Positions 9,610-18,509 of a DNA stretch of 60,539 bases are shown here, one piece after another. The notes beneath the pieces were generated by a model that worked only from the letters and a program-made list of their open reading frames with translations, did no database searches and had not been told where the DNA came from. Numbering within the stretch: the first letter of the stretch is position 1; every line of letters starts with the position of its first letter. The position numbers and the translations under genes are program-made. The DNA is from Prevotella sp. (GTDB lineage Bacteria; Bacteroidota; Bacteroidia; Bacteroidales; Bacteroidaceae): contig JALFCW010000037.1 of the NCBI GenBank assembly GCA_022771625.1, positions 1-60,539 on the forward strand, read 5' to 3'.

Positions 9610-10014
9610 ATGACAAAGATAAAGAACCTGGAGATGGCAAATGCCATTTCCAACAATAATGACATAACAATAAACACAATATTATTCGGACTTTGTGAAA
9701 AGGCCACATACGTCCCGACAGGTAGCCGAATAAAGGCACAAACATTTGAGTATTCACCTATGAATGGCGAACGTCTCAGCATACTGCTAAACAGTAATAT
9801 CGACGAGATAAACCGCCAACTCAACCGCGGCATAATAGTGAGATCTACTCCCGTTGGCAATATACGAGCCGAGGTATGCCAATCGGCCGACCGCCATTTT
9901 CTGGCAGTCAACCTATTGCGTTTCTCGAATTTCCGTTATGACCCAGTGGGCGAGGTGAAGTTCTTCCGCGGACACGATGCTGAAGTTGTCAGTCGCCTGT
10001 TTGAGGGACAATAA
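9610..10014 (+). CDS. hypothetical cytoplasmic protein
   Basis: 134 residues with no signal peptide and no membrane segment. The sequence has a mixed alpha/beta look (TINTILFGLCEKATYVPTGS; FFRGHDAEVVSRLFEG at the end) and no domain I can name. It stands alone between the small exported protein and the convergent tdk gene, with a hairpin terminator at its end. Codon use is like its neighbours, so it is probably real. Confidence 0.6.
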   Translation: MTKIKNLEMANAISNNNDITINTILFGLCEKATYVPTGSRIKAQTFEYSPMNGERLSILLNSNIDEINRQLNRGIIVRSTPVGNIRAEVCQSADRHFLAVNLLRFSNFRYDPVGEVKFFRGHDAEVVSRLFEGQ

Positions 10015-10040
10015 CTTTAAGAACATAAAATAAATGATAT

Positions 10041-10070
10041 AGCGACATCAAGCGTGATGTCGCTTTTTAT
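10041..10070 (+). terminator. terminator overlapping the 3' end of tdk
   Basis: AGCGACATCA at 10041-10050 and TGATGTCGCT at 10055-10064 form a perfect 10-base stem with a 4-base loop, followed by TTTTATTTTC. It ends the gene at 9610 and includes the stop codon and last codons of the convergent tdk (10048). Confidence 0.85.
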
Positions 10071-10635
10071 TTTCTTTCTGATAGCACTCCCTGCACAAGG
10101 GTTCATATTCCTGCTGCTCACCAAGCATTACCCTCTTGTCGCCTTCTACCTTGCGATGACTCACGTATGCCAGTGCTCCACATTTCACGCATATCGCATG
10201 CACCTTCTGCACATCGTCGGCAATGGCACACAAGGCAGGCATCGGACCGAAAGGCACTCCTCGGTAGTCCATGTCAAGTCCTGCCACAATCACTCTCAAA
10301 CCGCGATTGGCTAATTCGTTGCACACCTCCACCAGTCCATCGTCAAAAAACTGCGCCTCGTCAATACCCACAACGTCAATATCCGAAGCCAACAGCAGTA
10401 TTTGCGCTGCAGTGTCGATTGGGGTTGACATTATTGAGTTGCTGTCGTGACTCACCACCTCTTCTTCCGAATATCTCTTGTCAATAGAAGGTTTGAATAT
10501 CTCCACCTTCTGATGGGCAAACTTAGCCCTCCTCAGTCTTCTTATCAACTCCTCGGTCTTGCCCGAGAACATCGATCCACACACCACTTCTATTCTTCCG
10601 GGGCGGCGTGTCTCCCCTATATTACCGTATGACAT
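10048..10635 (-). CDS. tdk: thymidine kinase
   Basis: Type II thymidine kinase, 195 residues. The P-loop GSMFSGKT is at residues 20-27, the DEAQFF segment near 95, and the lasso/zinc region carries CVKCG and a later CREC pair, the four expected zinc ligands. It phosphorylates thymidine in the salvage pathway. The ATG gives [20 protein letters not shown]. The 3' end lies in the hairpin that also ends the convergent gene. Confidence 0.95.
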   Translation of the reverse strand: MSYGNIGETRRPGRIEVVCGSMFSGKTEELIRRLRRAKFAHQKVEIFKPSIDKRYSEEEVVSHDSNSIMSTPIDTAAQILLLASDIDVVGIDEAQFFDDGLVEVCNELANRGLRVIVAGLDMDYRGVPFGPMPALCAIADDVQKVHAICVKCGALAYVSHRKVEGDKRVMLGEQQEYEPLCRECYQKENKKRHHA

Positions 10636-10666
10636 AGCAAAAATATTATTACATCATTAACAAATT

Positions 10667-10709
10667 CATTCCTAATTCCTAATCCCTAATTCCTAATCCC
10701 TAATTCCTA
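10667..10709. repeat. tandem CCTAATTCC / CCTAATCCC repeat
   Basis: Five or six 9-14-base units of CCTAATTCCTAATCCCTAATT type fill the gap between tdk and the membrane protein gene, matching the type of repeat at 2338-2408. Confidence 0.7.
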
Positions 10710-11348
10710 TCACTCCTCCTCCGCAATCAGCTTCTTTAATTTTGGCAGTGAGAGATGATAGCGCACTGCAAGGAAGCGTATTAAGCACGTCACAATGAAA
10801 CTGATTATTGCCGACAATTCAATACTATTGTCGAGTTGTATCGTCAACCAATAGGCCAATCCGCCCATCACACTTGCCATGGCATATATCTCCTTGTGGA
10901 ATATCACCGGTTCCCTCACAAGCATAATGTCACGTATAACACCTCCAGCAGCACCTGTGATACATCCCATGATGATAGCCACCCAATAGGGATGTCCAAA
11001 AGCTATGCTCTTCTGTATTCCAGCTATCGTGAAGAGGGCAAGGCCGAGGGTGTCAAACACAAACCACGCGTTCTGCAGCCTCTCTATCCATCGCGAAAAC
11101 ACCACAACAACCATCAATGCAAATGCCGTGCATAGTATATAAAACGGATTGGTCATCCAGAAAGGAGTCGTGCCAAGCATCAAATCGCGAATTGTTCCGC
11201 CACCTATGGCGACAGCTATTCCGCACACATAGCCACCAAACCAGTCGAAGGTCTTTTCGGCAGCATGCCTGATGCCTGAAATGGCGAATGCAAAGGTACC
11301 GAGAAACTCTATCACTTGCTCCACCGTAATATTTAATAATGTATCCAT
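10710..11348 (-). CDS. TRIC/YadS-type (UPF0126) membrane protein
   Basis: 212 residues, seven predicted membrane segments in two similar halves. Each half carries the family hallmark: GGGTIRDLMLG in the first and GAAGGVIRDIML in the second. Bacterial members of this family (YadS/YicG) have the fold of TRIC trimeric intracellular cation channels and some conduct K+ or glycine-related solutes; the substrate here is unknown. Transcribed towards tdk. Confidence 0.88.
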   Translation of the reverse strand: MDTLLNITVEQVIEFLGTFAFAISGIRHAAEKTFDWFGGYVCGIAVAIGGGTIRDLMLGTTPFWMTNPFYILCTAFALMVVVVFSRWIERLQNAWFVFDTLGLALFTIAGIQKSIAFGHPYWVAIIMGCITGAAGGVIRDIMLVREPVIFHKEIYAMASVMGGLAYWLTIQLDNSIELSAIISFIVTCLIRFLAVRYHLSLPKLKKLIAEEE

Positions 11349-11540
11349 AAATCTTATCTATCTCGATTATAAAAATGGTACGAAAATTTTTCCGAAATGC
11401 AAATATCCGAATAATTATCCGATTATGCAAATATTTGGTCTATTAATTATTGTTTATTAACCATTATATCCTAATAGATCTCGATTTATGTACGTATAGT
11501 GATACTTTTGGATAAAGTATTGTTTTTCTTTGAAATATTT

Positions 11541-11569
11541 TTGTATTACGGATATTATTGCTATATTTG
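11541..11569 (+). promoter_or_regulatory. Bacteroides-type promoter of the methyltransferase gene
   Basis: TTG at 11541-11543 and TATATTTG at 11562-11569, 18 bases apart. It lies about 20 bases before the start chosen for the methyltransferase gene and so decides between ATG 11558 and 11591. Confidence 0.65.
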
Positions 11570-11590
11570 CCCCAAAAAAAGCAGAGAAAT

Positions 11591-12127
11591 ATGATTGATA
11601 ATAAGAAATACGTTGCGATGGTATCGTCTCCATGGGGATACTTGATACTTGAGGCTGACGAAGAATACCTTATTTCGTGCACATGGAGCGATATGTCCAA
11701 TAAGGAATATTGCGAACAATGTAGGAAACAATCGGAATACGAACAACCGGAATGTATCAAGGCTGCCAAACTGCAATTGGAAGAGTATTTTTGCGGCAAG
11801 CGCAAAACATTTGACTTGCCATTAAGATTGTGCGGCACTGACTTCCAGATGTCAGTGTGGCGTCAACTCAGATTGATACCCTATGGTTCAACCATCTCTT
11901 ATTCTGCCCTTGCTTCCATCATAGGCAATCCAAAAGCAGCAAGAGCAGTTGCCCAAGCCTGTCATTGTAATCCGTTTGCCGTCATAATCCCCTGCCACCG
12001 TGTAATAGGCAGCAATGGCAGTCTTACGGGATATGCGGCAGGATTGAAGCGCAAACAAGGATTGCTCGACATCGAGAGATTGAGAACCAACTACAAGGGC
12101 GAATTCGAATGGGTAATTGAAAAATAA
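11591..12127 (+). CDS. ogt: methylated-DNA--protein-cysteine S-methyltransferase
   Basis: 178 residues. The active-site motif VIIPCHRVIG holds the acceptor Cys at about residue 135; the helix-turn-helix part (GSTISYSALASIIGNPKAAR) precedes it. The protein transfers methyl groups from O6-methylguanine to itself, repairing DNA in a single turnover. I chose ATG 11591 (MIDNKKYVAM) since it follows AGAGAA and the upstream ATG lies within the promoter. A 73-bp piece of this gene (12007-12079) occurs again, identical, at 25160-25232. Confidence 0.92.
   Translation: MIDNKKYVAMVSSPWGYLILEADEEYLISCTWSDMSNKEYCEQCRKQSEYEQPECIKAAKLQLEEYFCGKRKTFDLPLRLCGTDFQMSVWRQLRLIPYGSTISYSALASIIGNPKAARAVAQACHCNPFAVIIPCHRVIGSNGSLTGYAAGLKRKQGLLDIERLRTNYKGEFEWVIEK
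12007..12079 (+). repeat. 73-bp segment duplicated at 25160-25232
   Basis: Identical over all 73 bases with 25160-25232, and in the same reading frame in both places (GSNGSLTGYAAGLKRKQ, then GLLDIER). The flanks differ at once on both sides. Confidence 0.97.
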
Positions 12128-12130
12128 CAG

Positions 12131-13369
12131 TCATTCTTGCCTCAAGGCGTCGATAGCCTTGATCTTCATGGCTTGCTTCACCGGTCGCCATCCGGCAGCC
12201 ACGGCTCCACCTACGAGGATGATGAATGAGATGATGGTTATGAGGAAGGGGGCGTAGGGATTGGTGAGCATGTCGTCGTCGGTGGCTCCCGCAGCCAAAC
12301 TGCTCCTTAGGGCTGAGACGGCGCTCAGACCGGCTATCATGCCAAGGAATCCTGTAGTCAGAGCGAGGACAAGACATTCTGTCAATATCTGCCTTATGAT
12401 AACCCTCGGACTTGCCCCCAAAGCCCTATATATGCCAATCTCCTTGGTGCGCTCCTTCACCGACACCTGCATCACGTTGGATATTCCGATGAGTCCGGCA
12501 AGCAGTGTGCCTATGCCCACAAGCCAGCATAGGATAGTAAGTCCCATTGTTGCCATTGCCACCTCTTCCTGGTATTGGGCTGTGTTATACACCTTCAGAG
12601 CCTCGTCGTCGGCAGGATGAATCTTATGCCGTTCCTTGATAAACGAGATGACTGGTTTGTCCCACTCCGTCATGGGATACATATCCTTCATTCCCACGGT
12701 GATGAGGTCAATATCGTTGTTGCGCCCGAAGATGGATTGGCATGTGGTGAGAGGCATTTGTATTACAGGCGACACGTTGAGGTCTTCGGCAAACTGGCGG
12801 TTGGTGCATTTTGCCACACCTGCGATCGTATATGGTATATCCCTGATGGTGATGGTCTGTCCGCATGGGTCGGTGTTGCTGTCGAAGAGTTGTTTATATA
12901 CGTCCTCGCCTATTACGCACACCTTCCGCTTGCGCTGTATGTCGATGGTGTTGATATATCTGCCGTAGATAACGCGTTGTGGTATCGAGACGAGATATTC
13001 GGGAGTGACACCTTGTATGATATACGAACCGCTCCTTTTGCCTATCGCCACATTGCTGTAGTCCTCGAAGTTGAGTCCTGATACATAACTTATCTTGTCG
13101 GCAAACTGTCGTCGTACGGCGTCGATGTCCGAGTTGCGCAGATGCCATATCCTGTCGCGCTTCATACCCTTGTAATTCATGGTTGTAGGTTGAGGCTCAA
13201 TCTCGATATTATTGCCCGACATACTCACCGATCGTCCCACGAATCCCTGTTCGACGCCCTTGTTGACACTGAGCAGCACCACCATCATGAACATACCCCA
13301 GAACACGCCAAAGCCAGTGAGCAGCGAGCGTGTCTTCTGTCGCATTATGTTCTGTAGTATATCCCTCAT
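12131..13369 (-). CDS. MacB/FtsX-type ABC permease (second of two)
   Basis: 412 residues. An N-terminal membrane segment (TGFGVFWGMFMMVVLL) is followed by a large periplasmic domain of the MacB_PCD type (about 45-255) and three C-terminal membrane segments, the last near LITIISFIILVGGAVAAGW. This is the four-segment FtsX/MacB topology. There is no ATPase domain in the protein and none in the operon. It is the last gene of the operon; its start follows the first permease by 9 bases. Likely exports a substrate out through the adaptor and TolC-like partner encoded upstream. Confidence 0.88.
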   Translation of the reverse strand: MRDILQNIMRQKTRSLLTGFGVFWGMFMMVVLLSVNKGVEQGFVGRSVSMSGNNIEIEPQPTTMNYKGMKRDRIWHLRNSDIDAVRRQFADKISYVSGLNFEDYSNVAIGKRSGSYIIQGVTPEYLVSIPQRVIYGRYINTIDIQRKRKVCVIGEDVYKQLFDSNTDPCGQTITIRDIPYTIAGVAKCTNRQFAEDLNVSPVIQMPLTTCQSIFGRNNDIDLITVGMKDMYPMTEWDKPVISFIKERHKIHPADDEALKVYNTAQYQEEVAMATMGLTILCWLVGIGTLLAGLIGISNVMQVSVKERTKEIGIYRALGASPRVIIRQILTECLVLALTTGFLGMIAGLSAVSALRSSLAAGATDDDMLTNPYAPFLITIISFIILVGGAVAAGWRPVKQAMKIKAIDALRQE

Positions 13370-13378
13370 AACGAATAA

Positions 13379-14638
13379 TTATTTAGTGAATACCAATGCA
13401 TCTACAATCTTCATCTTCCCGGCTTGGCGTGCAGGTATATATCCCGCAATCACACCTGCGATGATGATGATGGCGGTGATTGTCAATGTAGTGTAGAACG
13501 GCACATTGGGATTGACGAACACCAAGGTTCCGTCGCCGGCAGCCATCTCGGCAATGTCGCCAAAAGCCTTCAGGCAACCCAATCCGCAGAGCATTCCCAC
13601 AATTCCCGAGAGGAATGATATTATCAATGCCTCGATTGTGACCAATAGGAAGATGTATGACTTGTGGCAGCCCAAGGCTCTCATCACTCCGAATTCCCTT
13701 GTGCGCTCCCTCACTGTGATGAGCATGATGTTCGACACACCCACCACACCGCCAAGCAGTGTGGCGAAGCCCACAATCCATACGAACGACTGTATGGAAT
13801 GTAGTGTGTCCATCGTCACGAGATATTCGTCGTACATATTGAATATCAACAGTGCACTCTGGTCGCGTGGCGAGAAATTCCGGGCGTTGGCAAGTATGTG
13901 TTTTAGTGCGGAAGTGAATGTGGCGTTCTCTTCGCAGTCCTTCAACTTTTTCATTTTCAGCCATATTGCCGTCAGTCGGTTGTCGTGCACAAACAGTTGG
14001 GTGATGGTTGTGACAGGTGCGAACACGTCGTTTTGTGCCACATATTGTTTGGTGGGCTTATACACTCCCACGATGGTGAAGGGTCGGTCGGCCAATTTCA
14101 CAGTCATGCCTATTGCGTCCTCAGCCCTCGATGTCTTGAGCAGGGCTTTCACGGTTGTCAATGAAATAACGCACACACTGCGTGCCATGTTCATGTCGAG
14201 GGCGTCGATACTTCGTCCTGCCACAATCCTTGCGTCCATAGCCTCCATGAATTTTGTTGAAGTGCCGTTCACGGTGCGCATCACGTGTTCCTTTCCGCAT
14301 GCTATCTCCACGTTGCGCATGGCCTTGACAGGTATGGCGTGCTCCACATATTTTGCGAGTTTCTCTCCCAATAGGGCAGCATCCTTCTCCTCGATCCATA
14401 TCTTCCTGTCCTTGCCATAACCGTTCCAGGGTAAGGAAGTGGTTCCTGTGGTAACCTTCACTGTGGCATTGACATTCGACCCGTATATCCGTTCCATACC
14501 GTTGACAAGTCCCCTTCCGGCTCCTATCAGCAGTATGAGGATGAATATTCCCCATGCTATCGAAAAGCCGGTGAGTCGTATGCGCCCTTTGTTCATTCGC
14601 ATCGACAGTAAGACGTCAGCCAACAGTTCTTTTCTCAT
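13379..14638 (-). CDS. MacB/FtsX-type ABC permease (first of two)
   Basis: 419 residues with the same layout as its neighbour: membrane segment near the N-terminus (GFSIAWGIFILILLIGAG), periplasmic domain, then three segments including NVPFYTTLTITAIIIIAGVI. The two permeases differ clearly and probably form a heterodimer. An ATPase such as the LolD-like protein encoded at 4786-5493 would be needed to drive them. The gene starts 15 bases after the TolC-like gene. Confidence 0.88.
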   Translation of the reverse strand: MRKELLADVLLSMRMNKGRIRLTGFSIAWGIFILILLIGAGRGLVNGMERIYGSNVNATVKVTTGTTSLPWNGYGKDRKIWIEEKDAALLGEKLAKYVEHAIPVKAMRNVEIACGKEHVMRTVNGTSTKFMEAMDARIVAGRSIDALDMNMARSVCVISLTTVKALLKTSRAEDAIGMTVKLADRPFTIVGVYKPTKQYVAQNDVFAPVTTITQLFVHDNRLTAIWLKMKKLKDCEENATFTSALKHILANARNFSPRDQSALLIFNMYDEYLVTMDTLHSIQSFVWIVGFATLLGGVVGVSNIMLITVRERTREFGVMRALGCHKSYIFLLVTIEALIISFLSGIVGMLCGLGCLKAFGDIAEMAAGDGTLVFVNPNVPFYTTLTITAIIIIAGVIAGYIPARQAGKMKIVDALVFTK

Positions 14639-14653
14639 TCGTCCTTAACTTCT

Positions 14654-15952
14654 TTAACTTTCCCTACTCCCAAAGTATAACGCTAGTATTTGCCTACTCA
14701 TATTGAGTTTCATCCTCGTCTGCTCAGACTGTAGTCTTGCCTCGTGCAGTCGAGAGTCGGCCTCGATGAGTTCGAGCCAAGTGGCGAGTCCACCCTCATA
14801 TCTTGTCTTTTGGTATTCGTACGCCTGTTCGCGCTGTGCGCTCAATGTCTGCAACTTTGCGAGTTGTCCGTCGTATTGCGATATGGCGAGTTGCAGTTGG
14901 GCGATTTCGTTGCTCAGGTTTTTCTTCTCCTCGTCGATGGCGAGTTGGGCGTCCCTCACGGCGAGGGTGGCCTGCCGTATCTTTCCCCTTGTGGTATATG
15001 CGTTGAAGATGGGTATAGACATCTTCAGTGCAATCACCTCGTTGTGGTTTTTCCAGAACTTCTTGTAATCCTCATACGACTCACCGCTCTTCAGTGCCGA
15101 GTAGCCGAAGATACCCAATGCCCCCGTGAGCGACAGTTTGGGATAAAGTTCGCTCTTAGCCTCCTTGAGTCGGTATTTGTCAGCCTCCATCTTCATGGTG
15201 AGTTGTCGTATGGCGGCATTATTGTTCACGTCGTTCGAGTCGCATGCCATAGTGTTGCTTTCTGCGATGTCGGCAATGTCAAAGTCGGCAGTGTCGTTGA
15301 GCATGATCGTTTGTGCCAATGCCAATCGTGCCGAGGCTATGTGATGCATGGCTTCAAGACAGTTGTATTCAGCCTCGGTCAGCGAACTGTTGGCCTCTGT
15401 CAGTTCACCCTCGCTCCTGCTGCCTCCATCCACGAGTGTCCTCACCATCTCCACCCGTTCTGCGGCAAGTTTGCGCTCGGTCTCCACTATGCGGTATTGG
15501 CTCTTGGCATAGAGCAGTTGCAGATATTCCATGGCAATCTTCATACTGATGTCTTTCTCCGCCTTGTTTCGTGCCTCCTCAAGTGATTTCAACTGCATTT
15601 CCTCCGCTTTTTTGGCAAATCGTCTGCCGCCACTGATGTCGATGGGCAGTTCGGCGGTTACTACAGCCGGGGCATATACAAAACTCTGTCGGAGCAGAAG
15701 GTCGAGACTCATACCGAAGTTGAGCATAGCCGAGAGGTCGGCATTCACAGTTGGCATCCACGATTTGCTTGCCGTCTTATATGTCTCCTCCTGCGTCCTT
15801 ATCGCCACGTCAGAGCGTTTCAGCGTCAAGTCGTTGCGTGTGGCATATGCAATACACTCGTCGAGAGTCCATTGCTTCTGTGCATTCACGGCAATGCTCA
15901 TGCACGCCAAGTATAGTGATAGTATGATTCTTGTAGTCATAGTCCTTGCCAT
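14654..15952 (-). CDS. TolC-family outer-membrane efflux protein
   Basis: 432 residues. A signal peptide (ILSLYLACMSIAVNAQ) is followed by QWTLDECIAYATRNDLTLKR, the characteristic start of the outer-membrane efflux protein domain, and by long heptad-like helices in two repeats. It forms the trimeric outer-membrane duct for the adaptor and permeases of this operon. The start is 3 bases after the adaptor stop; a second in-frame ATG at MTTRII is possible. Confidence 0.9.
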   Translation of the reverse strand: MARTMTTRIILSLYLACMSIAVNAQKQWTLDECIAYATRNDLTLKRSDVAIRTQEETYKTASKSWMPTVNADLSAMLNFGMSLDLLLRQSFVYAPAVVTAELPIDISGGRRFAKKAEEMQLKSLEEARNKAEKDISMKIAMEYLQLLYAKSQYRIVETERKLAAERVEMVRTLVDGGSRSEGELTEANSSLTEAEYNCLEAMHHIASARLALAQTIMLNDTADFDIADIAESNTMACDSNDVNNNAAIRQLTMKMEADKYRLKEAKSELYPKLSLTGALGIFGYSALKSGESYEDYKKFWKNHNEVIALKMSIPIFNAYTTRGKIRQATLAVRDAQLAIDEEKKNLSNEIAQLQLAISQYDGQLAKLQTLSAQREQAYEYQKTRYEGGLATWLELIEADSRLHEARLQSEQTRMKLNMSRQILALYFGSRES

Positions 15953-15955
15953 TGG

Positions 15956-17071
15956 TTATTTCGCTAATCCTCTCAACAGGTCGCCACGCTTCGCTCCGCT
16001 TGTCAGTTCCACGTATAGTCCGTCGCTGCTGCCCAATTCCACGGGTGTTCGCTTGAATTCCTGCTTGGTCTTGTCCTCGGGAGCAGAGGTGAGAATCCAC
16101 ACGAAAGCCTTGCTTGTAGCATCGTCGAACTCCACCGCCGCCTCGTCCACGCTCAGCACTCCACGATGGGTGTTGGTGACAATCTTGGCGTTGGCACTGT
16201 ATCCCGACCTTATACTCATACCCTCGGGCAGCGATGCTCTCGCCTTTACCTCAAAGAGGGTAGTGCCGTTGCGTTCGGTGCTCTTTGTGGATATGTATTC
16301 CAACGAGGCTTTGATGGTCTCGCCCTTTTTCGCTCCTACAATGATACTGACGGGCATCCCTGCGCGTATGTTCTCCACCTCGGTCTCATCCACGTGTCCC
16401 TTGAAGACAATCTCGTCCATACTTGCCACTATAGCCACCGTGGTGCCTTCGGAGTATTCACTAATGGCTACAACGGCATCGCCCGCCTTCACCGGCAGGT
16501 CGATTACGGTGCCACTGATAGGACTGCGCACGATGGTGGCATTGGCAGTAGCCACACTCTCGCCTGTCTTCATCACCCTCATGGCATCTGCAGCTCCGCG
16601 CACCTCGGTTTCGGCCTGACGGTATGCGCTCTCCGCCTTCTCGTAGTCTTGTCGGGCCACGGCTTTCTTTTCATACAGCGACTTTATGCGCAGGTATTCG
16701 CGCTTAGCCTCGTCGCGTTGCAGTTGGGCAATCTCCCATCTGTTTTTGGCTTCGCTCACTCCGGCAGTGTTAGGCGTCACACTGATTCGGGCGATAGGTT
16801 GTCCCTTGCTCACCTTGTCGCCCGCCTTCACGAGCATTTCGGCAATGGTGCCTGTGGCTTGCGGTCTCACCATTATCTCCTCTCGTGCTTCCAGGTGTCC
16901 CATCGCCGTGATACTCTCCTCGATGTCCCTTGGCTCCACTTTGCAGAGGGCATATTCCACTGGTTCCTCCTGCGACTGGTCCCACAGCCACCAGAAGGTG
17001 CAAACAACTATGGCGGCAGCTGCCACCCAACCCAATTTATGGATCATTTCCTTCGTTTTCTCTTTCATCAA
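15956..17071 (-). CDS. HlyD/MacA-type periplasmic adaptor
   Basis: 371 residues. A single N-terminal membrane anchor (LGWVAAAAIVVCTFWWLW) is followed by a biotinyl-lipoyl half-domain (IMVRPQATGTIAEMLVKAGD), a coiled-coil hairpin (about 105-165) and beta-barrel domains. MacA-type adaptors join an ABC exporter in the inner membrane to a TolC duct. It is the first gene of the operon and has a consensus promoter 26 bases upstream. Confidence 0.9.
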   Translation of the reverse strand: MMKEKTKEMIHKLGWVAAAAIVVCTFWWLWDQSQEEPVEYALCKVEPRDIEESITAMGHLEAREEIMVRPQATGTIAEMLVKAGDKVSKGQPIARISVTPNTAGVSEAKNRWEIAQLQRDEAKREYLRIKSLYEKKAVARQDYEKAESAYRQAETEVRGAADAMRVMKTGESVATANATIVRSPISGTVIDLPVKAGDAVVAISEYSEGTTVAIVASMDEIVFKGHVDETEVENIRAGMPVSIIVGAKKGETIKASLEYISTKSTERNGTTLFEVKARASLPEGMSIRSGYSANAKIVTNTHRGVLSVDEAAVEFDDATSKAFVWILTSAPEDKTKQEFKRTPVELGSSDGLYVELTSGAKRGDLLRGLAK

Positions 17072-17096
17072 TATCTTATTTGTCTATAGTTTGTTG

Positions 17097-17128
17097 CAAA
17101 GGTAGTAATAATAATTCAATAAATGCAA
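17097..17128 (-). promoter_or_regulatory. promoter of the adaptor/TolC/permease operon
   Basis: Read on the minus strand: TTG (17128-17126), 21-base spacer, TACCTTTG (17104-17097). It lies just upstream of the adaptor start. Confidence 0.75.
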
Positions 17129-17206
17129 TTCTAATAGTTAAATTTCATTATTTCTTGAATAATTGCCTGAGGCGACATCCAACTGCGCAAATAAATCCCG
17201 AATTGT

Positions 17207-17237
17207 TTGGCAGTTCGGGATATTATTATTACCTTTG
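17207..17237 (+). promoter_or_regulatory. promoter of the phosphatase gene
   Basis: TTG at 17207-17209, 20-base spacer, TACCTTTG at 17230-17237; ATG follows 21 bases later. Confidence 0.8.
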
Positions 17238-17258
17238 CCGAAAGAATAGAATACTGAT

Positions 17259-18449
17259 ATGAAAAAAATATTATTTTTAGCATTGCTGACGGCGATGCTG
17301 TTCTCGTGTTCCGATTCGGACAATGAACCAGTTGGACTGAAAGCGATAGAGGTCAAAGCTGCGGTGGATGAAGTGAATATGTGGGGCAATCTTGTGCTCG
17401 ACATACCCAAGGATTCATTATATAAGGTGGGATACGACAATGGAGATATTGTCACAATAAGTGGGGGCAGTCTGACTAAGCCTCTCGATATGGCCTTTAC
17501 CGACAAAATGATGTCGGTGGGTACATGGGGTATGTGTCTGACGTATTTTTCAAATGAAGCTACACTGACTATAGGTTTGGCAAATGCCAGTTTCTCCGAC
17601 CGTGTCGGTGGTAAGGAGGGCGACATACTGACCATCTCTTTGAAGGAAAAGGGTGGATTCCGTGATGTGAACGAGAGAATGAAGCTCTGGAAAACGGCCA
17701 ATCGCTCCGACTACGACAGCGACGAAATGTTTGCCAATTTCTATCCTGTGGAATGTCACGGGATGAAGAGGGGGGTGGTGTATAGGTCAAGCGATCCACT
17801 GTTGGAATCCAATAATCCTGCAAGATATGAATATGCTGACCGTTTTGCGCGCAATGCCGGAATAAACACAATTATCTCTATAGCCGATACTGAAGAGGAT
17901 TGGCAATCGGCCGTGGCAGCCGGCAGTGGATTCGGAGAGTATTGCAATGAACGGTATAGTAAGGGCGCCCTTCTGTTCCACAAATTCAATGTTGACATCT
18001 TTGTGGACGAACAAGCTGCGAAGGTGGGCAGGATGTTAAGGGCAATGATAGAGAATAATCCTCCCTATCTTATTTGCTGTTCTATGGGTCGCGACCGCAC
18101 TGGTTTGTTAGCCATAATCCTTCAGGTGCTTGCTGGAACGACATACGAGGAAATCGAGTCGGGATATATGCGTAGCTATTACAACTGGCATCGCCTGCAG
18201 CCGTCGTCTGAATCTTATAACGACTTCCTTACAAGGATTCTCCATCGCACGCTCTATATATTGAGCCGTGAGGGTGATGTGGATATAGCAGAGATGTGCA
18301 GCATGACCTCATTCCCTATTGCCGACATTATGGAACGTCTGCCGTCGGCAGTGGAGTCGTATCTGAAAAACAAGGCAGGTCTTTCGATTGAGGAGATAGA
18401 AAAGTTAAGAGGGATATTATCAGTAGGAAAGGACACTCCCAAGGATTGA
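17259..18449 (+). CDS. lipoprotein tyrosine/dual-specificity phosphatase with extra N-terminal domain
   Basis: 396 residues. The N-terminus is a lipoprotein signal (ALLTAMLFSC, lipobox Cys about residue 19), so it is anchored in the periplasm or at the surface. Residues about 140-395 form a Y_phosphatase3-type domain: GVVYRSSDPL near 170 and the CX5R loop CSMGRDRTG with nucleophile Cys274 and Arg280. The preceding ~110 residues (including NLVLDIPKDSLYKVGYDNGD) look like a beta domain resembling the C-terminal half of SAM hydroxide adenosyltransferases; this match is weak. Substrate could be a phosphoprotein or phospholipid. The next gene begins 60 bases on in the same direction. Confidence 0.82.
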   Translation: MKKILFLALLTAMLFSCSDSDNEPVGLKAIEVKAAVDEVNMWGNLVLDIPKDSLYKVGYDNGDIVTISGGSLTKPLDMAFTDKMMSVGTWGMCLTYFSNEATLTIGLANASFSDRVGGKEGDILTISLKEKGGFRDVNERMKLWKTANRSDYDSDEMFANFYPVECHGMKRGVVYRSSDPLLESNNPARYEYADRFARNAGINTIISIADTEEDWQSAVAAGSGFGEYCNERYSKGALLFHKFNVDIFVDEQAAKVGRMLRAMIENNPPYLICCSMGRDRTGLLAIILQVLAGTTYEEIESGYMRSYYNWHRLQPSSESYNDFLTRILHRTLYILSREGDVDIAEMCSMTSFPIADIMERLPSAVESYLKNKAGLSIEEIEKLRGILSVGKDTPKD

Positions 18450-18509
18450 TAAGACGATATTGCTCATTATACGACAAATAATGACGTTATACTTCAAAAA
18501 AATTTAAGT

